Assembly (NCBI GenBank): GCA_036825615.1
Contig: DAISXY010000003.1
Span: 124,001 to 188,000 of the forward strand
DNA: 64,000 bases
Reading direction: 5' to 3'
DNA from: JAICXG01 sp036825615
GTDB lineage: Bacteria > Verrucomicrobiota > Verrucomicrobiia > Chthoniobacterales > UBA10450
Shown piece after piece: positions 7,523 through 15,973 of the stretch (positions are counted from its first letter, which is position 1; each line of letters begins with the position of its first letter). Under the pieces are notes generated by a model, which saw nothing but the letters and a program-made list of their open reading frames with translations, did no database searches and was not told the origin of the DNA. The position numbers and the translations under genes were made by a program.

Positions 7523-8494
7523 TCAGGTGTAAAGGGTTCCGGTGTTCACGACGGGTGAGACTTCACTCTCCCCGCAAAGGACCACGAGCAGATTGCTCAC
7601 CATCGCCGCTTTGCGTTCCTCATCCATCGCCACCACCGCCTTGCTGGAAAGCTCCTTCAGAGCCATGTCCACCATGCTGACTGCGCCTTCGACGATTTTC
7701 ATCCGCGCCGCGATGACTGCTTCTGCCTGCTGGCGGCGCAACATTGCCTGCGCGATCTCGGGCGCGTAAGCGAGATGAGTCAGCCGCGCTTCGTCAACTG
7801 TGACGCCGGCCTTGGCGAGGCGCGCCTGCAATTCTGCCTGGAGACCCTGTGCCACTTCATCCGCGCTCCCGCGCAGCGTCGGCTCGTCATCTTCGCTCTG
7901 GTCGTAGGCGTAGAGACTCGCGATGTGACGAATCGCCGACTCGCTCTGGATTTGCACATAGCTCTCGAAATTGTCGACATCGAAGACCGCCCGGGCCGTG
8001 TCCTCGACCCGCCAGACGATCACGGCCGCGATCTCGACCGGGTTGCCGCGCTTGTCGTTTACCTTCAGTTTGTCGCTGTTAAAATTGCGCGCCCGAAGCG
8101 AGAGCTTCGTGCTCGGACCGGTGATCGGCGCCGCGCCTTTTTGCCCGAGGCGGATCCCGATGTCGCCGCTGCGGGTGCGAGAGTAGAACGGATTGGCCCA
8201 GAAAAAACCGCTCTGCCGGACCGTGCCGCGATAACTGCCGAAGAGGATAAGAACCCGGGCCTCGTTAGGCTGAAGGGTGAAATGACCGCAGAAGGAAATG
8301 ATTGCGACCAGCTCCATCAGACCGCCGAGAGCGACGAGCCAGAGGGAGCGCTCGAAGGGCCCGGCGAAGCCGAGTTCGTAGACGAGGAGCGCGATCCCGC
8401 CGAAGAGGAGGGCGACATTTACCAAAAGCATGAACCAGCCGTTCCATGCGCTGCGATGAAGTTCATGAGTAGCAGGTTGAGTAGTGGCGTTCAT
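7523..8494 (-). CDS. SPFH/band-7 (stomatin-prohibitin) membrane protein
   Basis: 323 residues. The ATG at 8494 follows a spaced AGAGACAAC leader. Two membrane segments near residues 23-70 (LLVNVALLFGGIALLVYELG and the VALGGLMELVAIISF region) precede the SPFH core (PNEARVLILFGSYRGTVRQSGFFW to the YAPEIAQAMLRRQQAEAVIAAR helix). The C-terminal half is a long coiled coil. These proteins build membrane microdomains or multimeric cages. Its operon partner is the RHH regulator at 7348. The open frame extends further upstream, but that part would run through the palindromic control region. Confidence 0.88.
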   Translation of the reverse strand: MNATTQPATHELHRSAWNGWFMLLVNVALLFGGIALLVYELGFAGPFERSLWLVALGGLMELVAIISFCGHFTLQPNEARVLILFGSYRGTVRQSGFFWANPFYSRTRSGDIGIRLGQKGAAPITGPSTKLSLRARNFNSDKLKVNDKRGNPVEIAAVIVWRVEDTARAVFDVDNFESYVQIQSESAIRHIASLYAYDQSEDDEPTLRGSADEVAQGLQAELQARLAKAGVTVDEARLTHLAYAPEIAQAMLRRQQAEAVIAARMKIVEGAVSMVDMALKELSSKAVVAMDEERKAAMVSNLLVVLCGESEVSPVVNTGTLYT

Positions 8495-8515
8495 ATGTTG
8501 TCTCTGATATTTATG

Positions 8516-8532
8516 TGATATCATATTGATAT
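8516..8532. promoter_or_regulatory. Overlapping AT-rich palindromes, candidate RHH operator
   Basis: TGATATCA (8516-8523) is a perfect palindrome. It overlaps ATATCA-TAT-TGATAT (8518-8532), a perfect 6-bp inverted repeat. It lies 22 bases before the SPFH start, in strikingly AT-rich DNA for this genome, next to a possible -35 TTGACG at 8545-8540 on the minus strand. This suits an autoregulatory site for the RHH protein; inference only. Confidence 0.45.
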
Positions 8533-8601
8533 AGCAGGCGTCAACTGATTTCGCCTCAAGCGGGAAACCGGTTATCGTTCCTTTTTCGATTCTTTCTTCC
8601 A

Positions 8602-9561
8602 GTGAAACCAACCAGCGGACTTCACCACATCACCGCCATCGCCGGCCCGGCGCAGGAGAATCTGAATTTCTACTCGGGCGTGCTTGGGATGCGGTTGGTG
8701 AAGAAAAGCGTGAACCAGGATGATCCGGGCACTTATCACCTCTTCTATGCCGATGCGGAGGGTCACCCCGGGACCGACATCACCTTTTTTCCCTGGGCCG
8801 ATCTGGCGCCGAGCCGGCACGGTCATGGCTTGAGCACAGAGGTGTCGCTCGCGGTTGCGCCGGGCAGTCTCGATTTCTGGAGCGGGCGACTGGCGCGATC
8901 TGGCGCCGAGATCCTGGCACTTGAAACGCGGTTTGGACAGCGGGCGCTTCCGCTCGCTGATCCCCACGGTCTGCGGCTCGCGCTCGTGGAAAGCGAGAGT
9001 TCGTTAGGCAGACCGTTTACCCCCTGGGCGCGGAGTCCGATTCCGGTCGAGCGGCAGATACGCGGATTGGAAAGCGCGCGGATGCTGGAGCGCAATCTCG
9101 ACGAGACGGTTTCTTTTCTGGTCGAGGCGCTTGGTTTTCAACCGATCGGTGAGGAGAACGGCTGGCAACGGTTTGGGGTTGCCGACGGGATCTCGGGTCA
9201 ATACGTCGACCTGCGGGGGGCACCCGATGCTCCTCGCGGCGCCTGGGGCACCGGCAGCGTGCATCATCTCGCCTGGCGGGTGAACGACGACGCCCATCAG
9301 CTCGAGACCCGCGAGCGCGTGCTGCGCGGCGGCGCGCATCCGACGCCGGTGATCGATCGCTTCTGGTTCAAGTCGGTTTACTTTCGCGAGCCGGGCGGGG
9401 TGCTCTTTGAGCTCGCGACTGACGGTCCCGGTTTCCACGTTGACGAAAAGATGGAGTCGTTAGGCGAATCGCTCGTCCTCCCGCCCTGGCTGGAGCCGAA
9501 CCGCGAGGCGATCGAAAAAGTGCTGCCCAGTCTGACCATGCCGGACGAAGTTGCGGCCTGA
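8602..9561 (+). CDS. VOC/glyoxalase-family ring-cleaving dioxygenase
   Basis: 319 residues from a GTG. It has two pairs of vicinal-oxygen-chelate modules. The start GLHHITAIAG and NLNFYSGVLGMRLVKKSVNQDD is the signature of the MhqO/LinE/PcpA-like group of (chloro)hydroquinone dioxygenases. The second half carries VHHLAWRV with a metal His, and EPGGVLFELATD with the metal Glu. Expected role: Fe(II)-dependent cleavage of hydroquinone-type rings. The exact substrate is not shown by sequence. The next gene starts one base after its stop codon, so they probably share a message. Confidence 0.82.
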   Translation: MKPTSGLHHITAIAGPAQENLNFYSGVLGMRLVKKSVNQDDPGTYHLFYADAEGHPGTDITFFPWADLAPSRHGHGLSTEVSLAVAPGSLDFWSGRLARSGAEILALETRFGQRALPLADPHGLRLALVESESSLGRPFTPWARSPIPVERQIRGLESARMLERNLDETVSFLVEALGFQPIGEENGWQRFGVADGISGQYVDLRGAPDAPRGAWGTGSVHHLAWRVNDDAHQLETRERVLRGGAHPTPVIDRFWFKSVYFREPGGVLFELATDGPGFHVDEKMESLGESLVLPPWLEPNREAIEKVLPSLTMPDEVAA

Positions 9562-9562
9562 A

Positions 9563-10870
9563 ATGATCGCGGAAGCCAATCGACTGGATTTCATCCGCGA
9601 GGCTCAGCCCGCCGAGGGACTCTTCGCGGACAAGGACTGGCTCGCGACTCCGGAGCCGTTCGTGATCGACCGGAAACAGCAGAGCGATCTGGAGCGACTC
9701 GGGCATCAGCTTTTCGTTTTTCAGCGCGCCTGCAATCAGCTTTATCAGCAGAGTGTCAAAGGCAGGCAACCATCCTGGGTTGCGTGCTATCTCGATCTCC
9801 AGAAACCACCGGAGCTGATCGAGTTTTCGCGCCGGAAGCAAATTCGGGAAGCCTTGCCGCGGGTTATCCGGCCCGATCTCATTCTCACCAACGACGGATG
9901 GACCATTGCCGAGGTCGATTCCGTGCCGGGCGGCATCGGCCTCACCGGCTGGCTCGACCAAACTTACGCCGCGCTCGGCGAAGAGGTCATCGGTGGGCGG
10001 GATGGCATGCTCGACGGCTTCGCGACCGTGCTGCCGAACGGCGGCGACATTGTGATTTCGCAGGAATCGGCCACGTACCGGCCCGAGATGGAGTGGCTCG
10101 TCAGGCAGCTCAACGCGCGGTTTCCGGAGCGTTCCTGGCAGGTTGTCCCGGCGGAAAATTATCTGCCGCGGAAAGGGCGCGATGTTTACCGTTTCTTCGA
10201 GCTCTTCGATCTGCCTAACATTCCCGGAATCGATGCGCTGATGAGCGCCGCCGCAGCCGGCGACCTGACGATCACCCCGCCCTTCAAACCTTTCCTGGAG
10301 GAGAAAATGTGGTTCGCCTTTTTCTGGCTCCAGCCGTTGCGCGAATTCTGGCGCCGCGAGCTGGGCGACAAATATTTTCGCCAGCTTCAGCGGATGATCC
10401 CCTACACCTGGATTCTCGATCCGACGCCGTTGCCCCAACACGCGGTCATACCCCGGCTCGAGATCCAGAATTGGCACGAAGCGGCCAGGTTCAGCCAGAA
10501 AGAGCGCGATCTTTTGCTCAAGGTGAGCGGATTCTCTCCGCTCGGCTGGGGGAGTCGCGGGGTGTCGTTAGGCGCGGACCTGCCGCACGCGGAATGGGAG
10601 CGGCGCATCCACCACGCGCTCGCCAATTTCGAACAGGAACCGGTGATCTTGCAGCAGTTTCACAAGGGCCGGCTCTTCGATCATCCCTATTGGGAACGGG
10701 AAACCGGCGAGCTGAAAATGATGCGCGGCCGGGTGCGGTTGACGCCCTACTACTTCGTCGAACCCGACCACGTGAGGTTGCGTGGTGCGCTGGCGACGGT
10801 TTGTCCGCCGGACAAGAAGCTGCTCCACGGAATGAGCGACGCCATCCTGGCGCCGAGCCGGTTTGCCTGA
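9563..10870 (+). CDS. Conserved-looking protein of unknown function, ATP-grasp-like end
   Basis: 435 residues from the ATG at 9563. I do not recognise the family with certainty. RPDLILTNDGWTIAEVDSVPGG (quoted in part) and the C-terminal run VILQQFHKGRLFDHPYWE, TPYYFVEPDHVRLRG and LHGMSDAILAPS recall circularly permuted ATP-grasp proteins, where similar Glu-rich strands bind Mg-ATP. There is no signal peptide or membrane segment. It follows the VOC dioxygenase by one base, so the two are likely co-expressed. It contains one dispersed 9-mer read as Ser-Leu-Gly. The ATP-grasp idea is tentative. Confidence 0.6.
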   Translation: MIAEANRLDFIREAQPAEGLFADKDWLATPEPFVIDRKQQSDLERLGHQLFVFQRACNQLYQQSVKGRQPSWVACYLDLQKPPELIEFSRRKQIREALPRVIRPDLILTNDGWTIAEVDSVPGGIGLTGWLDQTYAALGEEVIGGRDGMLDGFATVLPNGGDIVISQESATYRPEMEWLVRQLNARFPERSWQVVPAENYLPRKGRDVYRFFELFDLPNIPGIDALMSAAAAGDLTITPPFKPFLEEKMWFAFFWLQPLREFWRRELGDKYFRQLQRMIPYTWILDPTPLPQHAVIPRLEIQNWHEAARFSQKERDLLLKVSGFSPLGWGSRGVSLGADLPHAEWERRIHHALANFEQEPVILQQFHKGRLFDHPYWERETGELKMMRGRVRLTPYYFVEPDHVRLRGALATVCPPDKKLLHGMSDAILAPSRFA

Positions 10871-10883
10871 GCACCCGTCGCCG

Positions 10884-12461
10884 CTAAAGCCGAAGTCCGC
10901 GCGGGATCAAAACGCGATCGAGCAGATCGAACAATCCCTGGACGAGCAGCGCGAGCAGGGCGGCCGGAATTGCCCCTTCCAGAATGGTGGCGTTGTCGTT
11001 CAGATTCAGTCCGCTCAGGATCGGTTCGCCCAAACCGCCCGCGCCGATGAGCGCGGCGAGCGTGGCGGTGCCGATGTTGATCACCGCGCTCGTTTTGATG
11101 CCGGCGAGGATCGTCCGGGAAGCGAGCGGGAGATAAATTTTTCGCAGGCGTGCGGCTGGTTCAAGCCCGAGGGCAATTGCCGAATCACGCAAAGCCGGCG
11201 GGATGTCCTGCAAGCCGGTCGCGGTGTTTCGGACAATCGGGAGCAGACCGTAGAGAAAAAGTGCCACGATCGCGGTTGTCGCGCTGATCCCGAGAAACGG
11301 CAGCGGAACGAGCAGAGCGAGCAGCGCGAGCGAAGGAATGGTTTGAATCATTCCGACGATTGAGAGGATGCCATGTCCGAGGGCCCCGCCCCGGCTGGCC
11401 GCGATCCCAAGCGGGAGCCCAATCGCGATCGAGAGCAGAAGCGAGATGCCCGCCAGTTCCAAGTGACGGCTGATCCAGCGCGCCAGGTTGCGCGGCAGGT
11501 CGCGTCGCGCGGCAGCGTCGTTAGGCGCGGAATCGAACAGGAGCGAGGCGGCGTAGGCATAGTTTTTCGTTTTCTCGGCGGCGGCGTTGAGAGCGGTCAT
11601 CTTCGCTTCGTCGATCGTCCCGAAATGGTTCAAGGCCGAAACGGCGCGGGGATCGAGCGTAAGACGGTAGAGATAGACCGCCTTGTATTCGGGGAAAAAA
11701 TGCAGGTCGTCGCGCAGCACCACGAGATCATTCTCCGCAATTTTTGCGTCGGTTGAGTAGGCGTCTTTCAGGTCGATCTGGCCCTTGGCGAGCGCGGCGT
11801 AGCCGAGGGCATGATCGATTCCGAGAACCTCAGGCATTGTTAGGCCGTAGCGTGTCGCAAGCGGCCGCCAGCCATCCTGGCGATCGAGAAATTCATGGGT
11901 CAGGCCGACTTTCAGATTCGGATGCTGTTTCAGGTCGCTAATGGTTTTGACTCCGAGTTTCGCGGCTTCCGCCCGTCGCATAACGAGGGCATAGGTGTTG
12001 TTGAAACCGAGGTCGGCTGACATCCCGACCCCGAATCGCTTCAACGCGTCGCGCATTTCGTCGGCCGACAGTGGGTCTTTCGATTTCAGGATCTCTTCGC
12101 CAATCGTGCCGGTGTATTCGGGGTAAAGATCGATCTGGCCGCTGCTCAGGGCCTGCCAGAGAATGATCGTGCCGCCCATTCCCGGACGTTCCTCGACCTG
12201 AAATCCGGCGCGCTCGAGAACCGTTTTCGCGATTTCGCCGAGGACATAAGATTCGGTGAATTTCTTGGAGCCGATGACGATCGGCGCGGCAGATAATGAG
12301 GCGGCGCTGGCGGCGATAAAGAGCGTCGTTAGGCAAAATACTCTAAAAAGAAGGGGCCTCGGACGGTCATCCTGAGCGCAGTCGAAGGATCCCGTGGCGA
12401 AAGCTTCAAGTCCACTTCCGCGGGATCCCTCGACTTCGCGTTGCTCCGCTCGGGATGACAT
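10884..12461 (-). CDS. Osmoprotectant/ergothioneine-type ABC transporter, fused substrate-binding and permease protein
   Basis: About 525 residues. Order: a leader largely encoded by a palindromic repeat, a signal-peptide-like stretch (LTTLFIAASAASLSAAP), a QAT-type binding domain (IGSKKFTESYVLGEIAKTVL, PGMGGTIILWQALSSGQIDLYPEYTGT) and a C-terminal OpuCB-like permease with the EAA-type loop (ALGLEPAARLRKIYLPLA). Family members import glycine betaine, choline or, as EgtU, ergothioneine. EgtU has permease first and binding domain last; here the order is reversed. It is downstream of egtB-egtD and the ATPase gene, so ergothioneine or a related betaine is the best guess. The only in-frame ATG near the domain is inside the repeat at 12366-12460, so the true start is uncertain. 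Confidence 0.8.
   Translation of the reverse strand: MSSRAEQREVEGSRGSGLEAFATGSFDCAQDDRPRPLLFRVFCLTTLFIAASAASLSAAPIVIGSKKFTESYVLGEIAKTVLERAGFQVEERPGMGGTIILWQALSSGQIDLYPEYTGTIGEEILKSKDPLSADEMRDALKRFGVGMSADLGFNNTYALVMRRAEAAKLGVKTISDLKQHPNLKVGLTHEFLDRQDGWRPLATRYGLTMPEVLGIDHALGYAALAKGQIDLKDAYSTDAKIAENDLVVLRDDLHFFPEYKAVYLYRLTLDPRAVSALNHFGTIDEAKMTALNAAAEKTKNYAYAASLLFDSAPNDAAARRDLPRNLARWISRHLELAGISLLLSIAIGLPLGIAASRGGALGHGILSIVGMIQTIPSLALLALLVPLPFLGISATTAIVALFLYGLLPIVRNTATGLQDIPPALRDSAIALGLEPAARLRKIYLPLASRTILAGIKTSAVINIGTATLAALIGAGGLGEPILSGLNLNDNATILEGAIPAALLALLVQGLFDLLDRVLIPRGLRL
12366..12460. repeat. Palindromic repeat, family 'GATCCCG' (copy 1)
   Basis: The arms are TCATCCTGAGCGCAGTCGAA at the left and CCTCGACTTCGC with GCTCGGGATGAC at the right, around a GGATCCCG / CGGGATCC inner pair. 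Related copies are at 28544-28637 (in tgt) and 32777-32871. This copy sits on the 5' end of the ABC permease gene and supplies its only nearby ATG. Confidence 0.8.
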
Positions 12462-12474
12462 TTCTGGCACGCTT

Positions 12475-13215
12475 TTAAAAGCTGGCGGCCCGTTGCGCGC
12501 GCAGAAATTCGGAAACGAATTCAGTGGCAGGATGGTCGCGCAGTTCGGTAACGGCGCCGCGTTGAACGATGCGTCCCTCATTCATGAGGATGATTTCATC
12601 CGCGAGATAGGCGGCTTCCGCCATGTCGTGGGTGACCAAAACGACACTTTGTTGGAGGCGCGTGAAAATTTCCTTCAGATCCTTCTGCAAAGCTGACCTA
12701 ACGAGCGGGTCGAGCGCGCCGAGCGGTTCATCGAGCAGGAGCAATTCGGGGGAAAGCATGAGCGCGCGCATGAGACTGACCCGCTGGCGCTGGCCGCCCG
12801 AGAGTTCCGCCGGATAGCGGTCGAGGGCGCCCAGCGGGAATTGGGACAAGGCGCAAAGTTCCTCGAGACGCGGATTCGTCTCCGACTCTGGCCGGCCGAG
12901 ATGACGTGCCATGAGCAAGACGTTGGCGCGCGCGGTGAGGTGAGGAAAAAGGCCGCCTTCCTGAATGACGTAGCCGATCCGGCGCCGGATTTGCGCTGCG
13001 TTCTCCTCCGTTATGGCAGTGCCATCGAATGTAATCGTGCCCGCGTCGGGTTCGAGCAGTCGAATGATGAGGCGCAGCAGAGTGGACTTGCCGCAACCGC
13101 TCGGGCCGATCAGCGCGGTCGTGAGGCCACGTTTCAGCGAGAGATCGGTCGGATGGAGCGCGACGGCGCTATTGAAGCTTTTGCTTACGCTCTTGAATTC
13201 GACCACTGCGTCCAT
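12475..13215 (-). CDS. ABC transporter ATP-binding protein, OpuCA/EgtV-like
   Basis: 246 residues from an ATG at 13215. Walker A is IGPSGCGKSTLL (near residues 36-47), the signature is LSGGQRQRVSLMRAL and Walker B is LLLLDEPLGALD, followed by the switch His in VLVTHDMAEA. It lacks the C-terminal CBS domains of OpuCA; EgtV-like and shorter QAT-family ATPases also lack these. It ends 13 bases before the permease start, so it is the motor for that protein. It is preceded, after a palindromic repeat, by egtD. Confidence 0.88.
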   Translation of the reverse strand: MDAVVEFKSVSKSFNSAVALHPTDLSLKRGLTTALIGPSGCGKSTLLRLIIRLLEPDAGTITFDGTAITEENAAQIRRRIGYVIQEGGLFPHLTARANVLLMARHLGRPESETNPRLEELCALSQFPLGALDRYPAELSGGQRQRVSLMRALMLSPELLLLDEPLGALDPLVRSALQKDLKEIFTRLQQSVVLVTHDMAEAAYLADEIILMNEGRIVQRGAVTELRDHPATEFVSEFLRAQRAASF

Positions 13216-13230
13216 GCGCCAAGCGGCAGT

Positions 13231-13298
13231 TGTAGCCGGGGGCGCTGACCCCGGCAACCGGTTGTCGTTCCTGGCCGGGGTCAACACCCCCGGCTACG
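13231..13298. repeat. Palindromic repeat, family 'GTAGCCGGGG' (copy 1)
   Basis: The left arm begins GTAGCCGGGGGCGCTGACC at 13232 and the right arm ends CAACACCCCCGGCTAC at 13297. The arms are 24-25 bases each around about 17 bases, giving a very stable hairpin in either strand. It lies between egtD and the ABC ATPase gene and touches the last codons of egtD. Related copies are at 22887-23024 and 42379-42405 (inside rplO). Confidence 0.8.
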
Positions 13299-14265
13299 AG
13301 GTCGTGAAGTGGAAGACGGCGAAGAATTTCTTCTCGTCGGTCCAAAGGCGCGGCGGGAGGAACCCGGCGGAGGCGGCAAGAGCGGTAAAGCCTTCGATGG
13401 TGTGTTTGTAGGAAAACTCCGTGATGATTTTTTCGCCATCGCCGAAGTGGAATTCCCGGTCGCCGAGCCGGACGATCTGTTCGCCGACGCTCAGGAGATG
13501 CATCTCGATGCGCGAAGCCTTCTTGTTGTAGATCGCGCGATGGCGCCAGCGCGCGAGGTCGAAATCGGCATCGAGTTCGCGGTTCGCCCTAACGAGCATG
13601 TTGAGGTTGAACTGCGCGGTGACCCCGGCGCGATCGTTGTAGGCCGCTTCCAAAGTGTGGCGCGGTTTTTGGAGGTCGACGCCTATGATTAACCCGCCGC
13701 TGTGTCCGCAGAGACGAGCCACACGTTTGAGGAAATCCCGCGCCACGTCCGGCTCCATGTTGCCGATGGTCGAGCCCGGAAAAAAGACCGCAATGTGCTC
13801 GGGATCGCGCGTCGGCGTGGGCAGCTCGATTGATTGCAGGTAATCAGCGCAGACCGGCAAGACTTCCAGCGCCGGCATTTCGCGCGCGAGCGCTTCGGCC
13901 GATTCGGTCAGGCGCTGCTTTGAAATATCGACCGGCACGTAGGCGATCGGGTTTTGCAAATGTTCGAGCAACATCCGGGTCTTGATTCCCGCGCCGGTGC
14001 CAAAGCCGACAATCTCCGCATTCTCGCCGATCGATGCCGCCATTTCCGGCATGTAGCGCCGCAGGATTTCGGTTTCCGTGCGGGTGACGTAATACTCAGG
14101 CAGTTCGCAGATTTCCTGGAAAAGATCCGAGCCGCGTTCGTCGTAGAAAAACTTGCTCGGGAGGGTGCGTGGCGAACTGGAAAGCCCGGCGAGGGCCTGC
14201 TCGAGAAAATCGGATCGCGCCGGCTCGAGATCGAGCAGCGCCACCCCCGAGGGCTCGCGGTTCAT
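13294..14265 (-). CDS. egtD: L-histidine N-alpha-methyltransferase EgtD
   Basis: 323 residues, the usual EgtD length. RTLPSKFFYDERGSDLFQEI and YYVTRTETEIL are the family's N-terminal signature; EIVGFGTGAGIKT is the SAM-binding loop; PGSTIGNM follows. It trimethylates histidine to hercynine, the first step of ergothioneine synthesis. The ATG at 14265 overlaps the stop of egtB by 4 bases (ATGA). That coupling, and the conserved sequence from there on, decide the start. Confidence 0.93.
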   Translation of the reverse strand: MNREPSGVALLDLEPARSDFLEQALAGLSSSPRTLPSKFFYDERGSDLFQEICELPEYYVTRTETEILRRYMPEMAASIGENAEIVGFGTGAGIKTRMLLEHLQNPIAYVPVDISKQRLTESAEALAREMPALEVLPVCADYLQSIELPTPTRDPEHIAVFFPGSTIGNMEPDVARDFLKRVARLCGHSGGLIIGVDLQKPRHTLEAAYNDRAGVTAQFNLNMLVRANRELDADFDLARWRHRAIYNKKASRIEMHLLSVGEQIVRLGDREFHFGDGEKIITEFSYKHTIEGFTALAASAGFLPPRLWTDEKKFFAVFHFTTS

Positions 14266-15575
14266 GTCAGATCGCGGGCGAGCCGAATGCCAGTGAACTG
14301 CCAGCGCTTTTCCGGCTGGAAGAAATTGCGGTAGGTGAGGCGAGCATGGCTGCGCGAGGTGGCGCAGGAAGCGCCGCGCAGGACCATCTGGTTGCTCATG
14401 AACTTGCCGTTGTATTCGCCGAGCGCACCGGGTCCGGCGTGGTAGCCGGGGTAGGGGAGATAAGCGCTGCGGGTCCATTGCCAGACGTCGCCATACATCT
14501 GCGACAGCTTCTCGTTAGGCGCCGCGCTCACGGGCGCAGGATGGAAACGACCGCCGTCGACAAAATTGCCTTCAACCGCGACCGCCTGCGCGGCCCGTTC
14601 CCATTCAAACTCGGTCGGCAACCGCGCCCCTTTCCAGTTGGCAAATGCATCCGCCTCGAAATGGCTGATGTGGGTGACCGGCTCGGATTCATCGACCGGG
14701 CGCATTCCAGCGAGAGTGAAATTCCACCAGTGGCCCTCGCGCTTTTCCCAATAGAGCGGCGCTTCCCAACGTTGCTCGTTCAGGGTCATCCAGCCTAACG
14801 ACAACCAAAACTCCGGCCGCCGATAACCGTCGTCTTCCATGAACTCGAGGTACTCGCCGTTCGTCACCGGCTGGTTCGCGAGCGCGAACGCCGGAACCAG
14901 TGCGCGATGGCGCGGACCTTCGTTGTCGTAGCTGAAACCGGAGCCGTCGTGACCGATTTCAAGGATCGTCTCGTCGAACTCAAGAAATCTTGCGGGCGGG
15001 ATCTGGTGTTGTGCGATCGGTTCTTCACGCGGCCGGTAAATCGGGTGCAGCGGATTCTGCGCAAAGACATGCTTGATGTCGGTGACAAGCAACTCCTGGT
15101 GCTGTTGTTCATGATGGAGACCGATGGTGAACACCGGTTCGATCTCGCCCAGCAATTCCGTGTCGGCCCCTTCGAGCAACTCCTCGATGTGTTGATCGAC
15201 GGAGCGGCGGAATCGAAACGTCTCGGCGAGAGTCGGGCGCGAAATCAACCCGCGCAGATCGCGCCGGTGCATGCTGCCCGCGGCGTTGTAATAGGAATTA
15301 AAAAGGTAGGCGTACTCCGGGATCTCCGGTCGGTATTCCGGCATCCAGACCTTGAGAATGAAAGTCTCGAAGAACCAGCTCGTATGGGCGAGATGCCACT
15401 TTGTCGGACTGACATCGGGCATTGATTGCACGACGCAATCTTCCGGTTGGAGGGTCTCGCAGAGATGCTCGGTGAACCCGCGCACTTCGCGATAACGCCG
15501 CCGCAAGCGATCGGCCGGCGAACGATCCTGATCGCGCAGCGCAGTTGGCGGCGCGACTTCGAGGCCGGCTTTCAT
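14262..15575 (-). CDS. egtB: Ergothioneine sulfoxide synthase EgtB
   Basis: 437 residues. The N-terminal DinB-like domain has KWHLAHTSWFFETF near residues 60-73 and the iron-binding HX3HXE site in HHEQQHQE (His155, His159, Glu161). The C-terminal FGE-sulfatase-like domain shows GEYLEFMEDDGYRRPEFWLS and ends WQFTGIRLARDL. It joins hercynine to a thiol (gamma-Glu-Cys or Cys) with O2. No egtC amidohydrolase or egtE lyase is next to it. It overlaps egtD and the upstream acidic gene by 4 bases each. Confidence 0.93.
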   Translation of the reverse strand: MKAGLEVAPPTALRDQDRSPADRLRRRYREVRGFTEHLCETLQPEDCVVQSMPDVSPTKWHLAHTSWFFETFILKVWMPEYRPEIPEYAYLFNSYYNAAGSMHRRDLRGLISRPTLAETFRFRRSVDQHIEELLEGADTELLGEIEPVFTIGLHHEQQHQELLVTDIKHVFAQNPLHPIYRPREEPIAQHQIPPARFLEFDETILEIGHDGSGFSYDNEGPRHRALVPAFALANQPVTNGEYLEFMEDDGYRRPEFWLSLGWMTLNEQRWEAPLYWEKREGHWWNFTLAGMRPVDESEPVTHISHFEADAFANWKGARLPTEFEWERAAQAVAVEGNFVDGGRFHPAPVSAAPNEKLSQMYGDVWQWTRSAYLPYPGYHAGPGALGEYNGKFMSNQMVLRGASCATSRSHARLTYRNFFQPEKRWQFTGIRLARDLT

Positions 15576-15973
15576 CGTTCCTCGCGTTCTTCTTCGAGTT
15601 CCTCGCGGCGGGCTTCGAGCATTTGATCGTGCGCGGCTTCGCGAATTCCGTCGCTCACCAGCTCCTCGCCGAGGGTTTCCTCTTCGTCGAAGCCATTCCT
15701 GGGAGCGCGATGGCCGGAAGCGCCGGCGATATCGTCCCGCTCCGAGACTTCTTCGCCGATTTTTTCACTTACCTCCGGCGGATATTCCGCCTCCTCACCG
15801 AGGAGTTCCTTTTTCGCCTGGTTCCAGTCGGCCTCGGTGAACTCGTCGGGATTGCGCTCATCGATCATCGCGATCTCGCGCGCTCGTTTTTCCACCAGGT
15901 CGGGGGAGGGAACGCCCAGTCCGTTCCCGTGAAGGTCAATTTTTCCGTGCGGTGAGTGGGGCTGGTCATTCAT
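15572..15973 (-). CDS. Small acidic hypothetical protein, DUF2934-like helix
   Basis: 133 residues, rich in Glu and Asp. VEKRAREIAMIDERNPDEFT then DWNQAKKELL resembles the short DUF2934 helix pair. The end is a charged helix (ARREELEEEREER). Its stop overlaps the egtB start by 4 bases, so it is the first gene of the egt operon. I do not know its function. A second DUF2934-like protein is at 48310. Confidence 0.65.
   Translation of the reverse strand: MNDQPHSPHGKIDLHGNGLGVPSPDLVEKRAREIAMIDERNPDEFTEADWNQAKKELLGEEAEYPPEVSEKIGEEVSERDDIAGASGHRAPRNGFDEEETLGEELVSDGIREAAHDQMLEARREELEEEREER

Noticed and set aside
9368..10477. 369-codon open frame on the minus strand
   Set aside because: A GC-rich shadow of the VOC and 435-residue genes, without recognisable domain or start.
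13231..13298. The egtD-side hairpin as a simple terminator
   Set aside because: Arms are long with no U-run, and the same sequence recurs in rplO and near 22900, so it is a dispersed repeat.
15545..15955. 136-codon plus-strand frame opposite the egt operon's first gene
   Set aside because: Reads with many Phe and Leu as the complement of Glu-rich codons; the minus-strand gene overlaps egtB by 4 bases as operon genes do.
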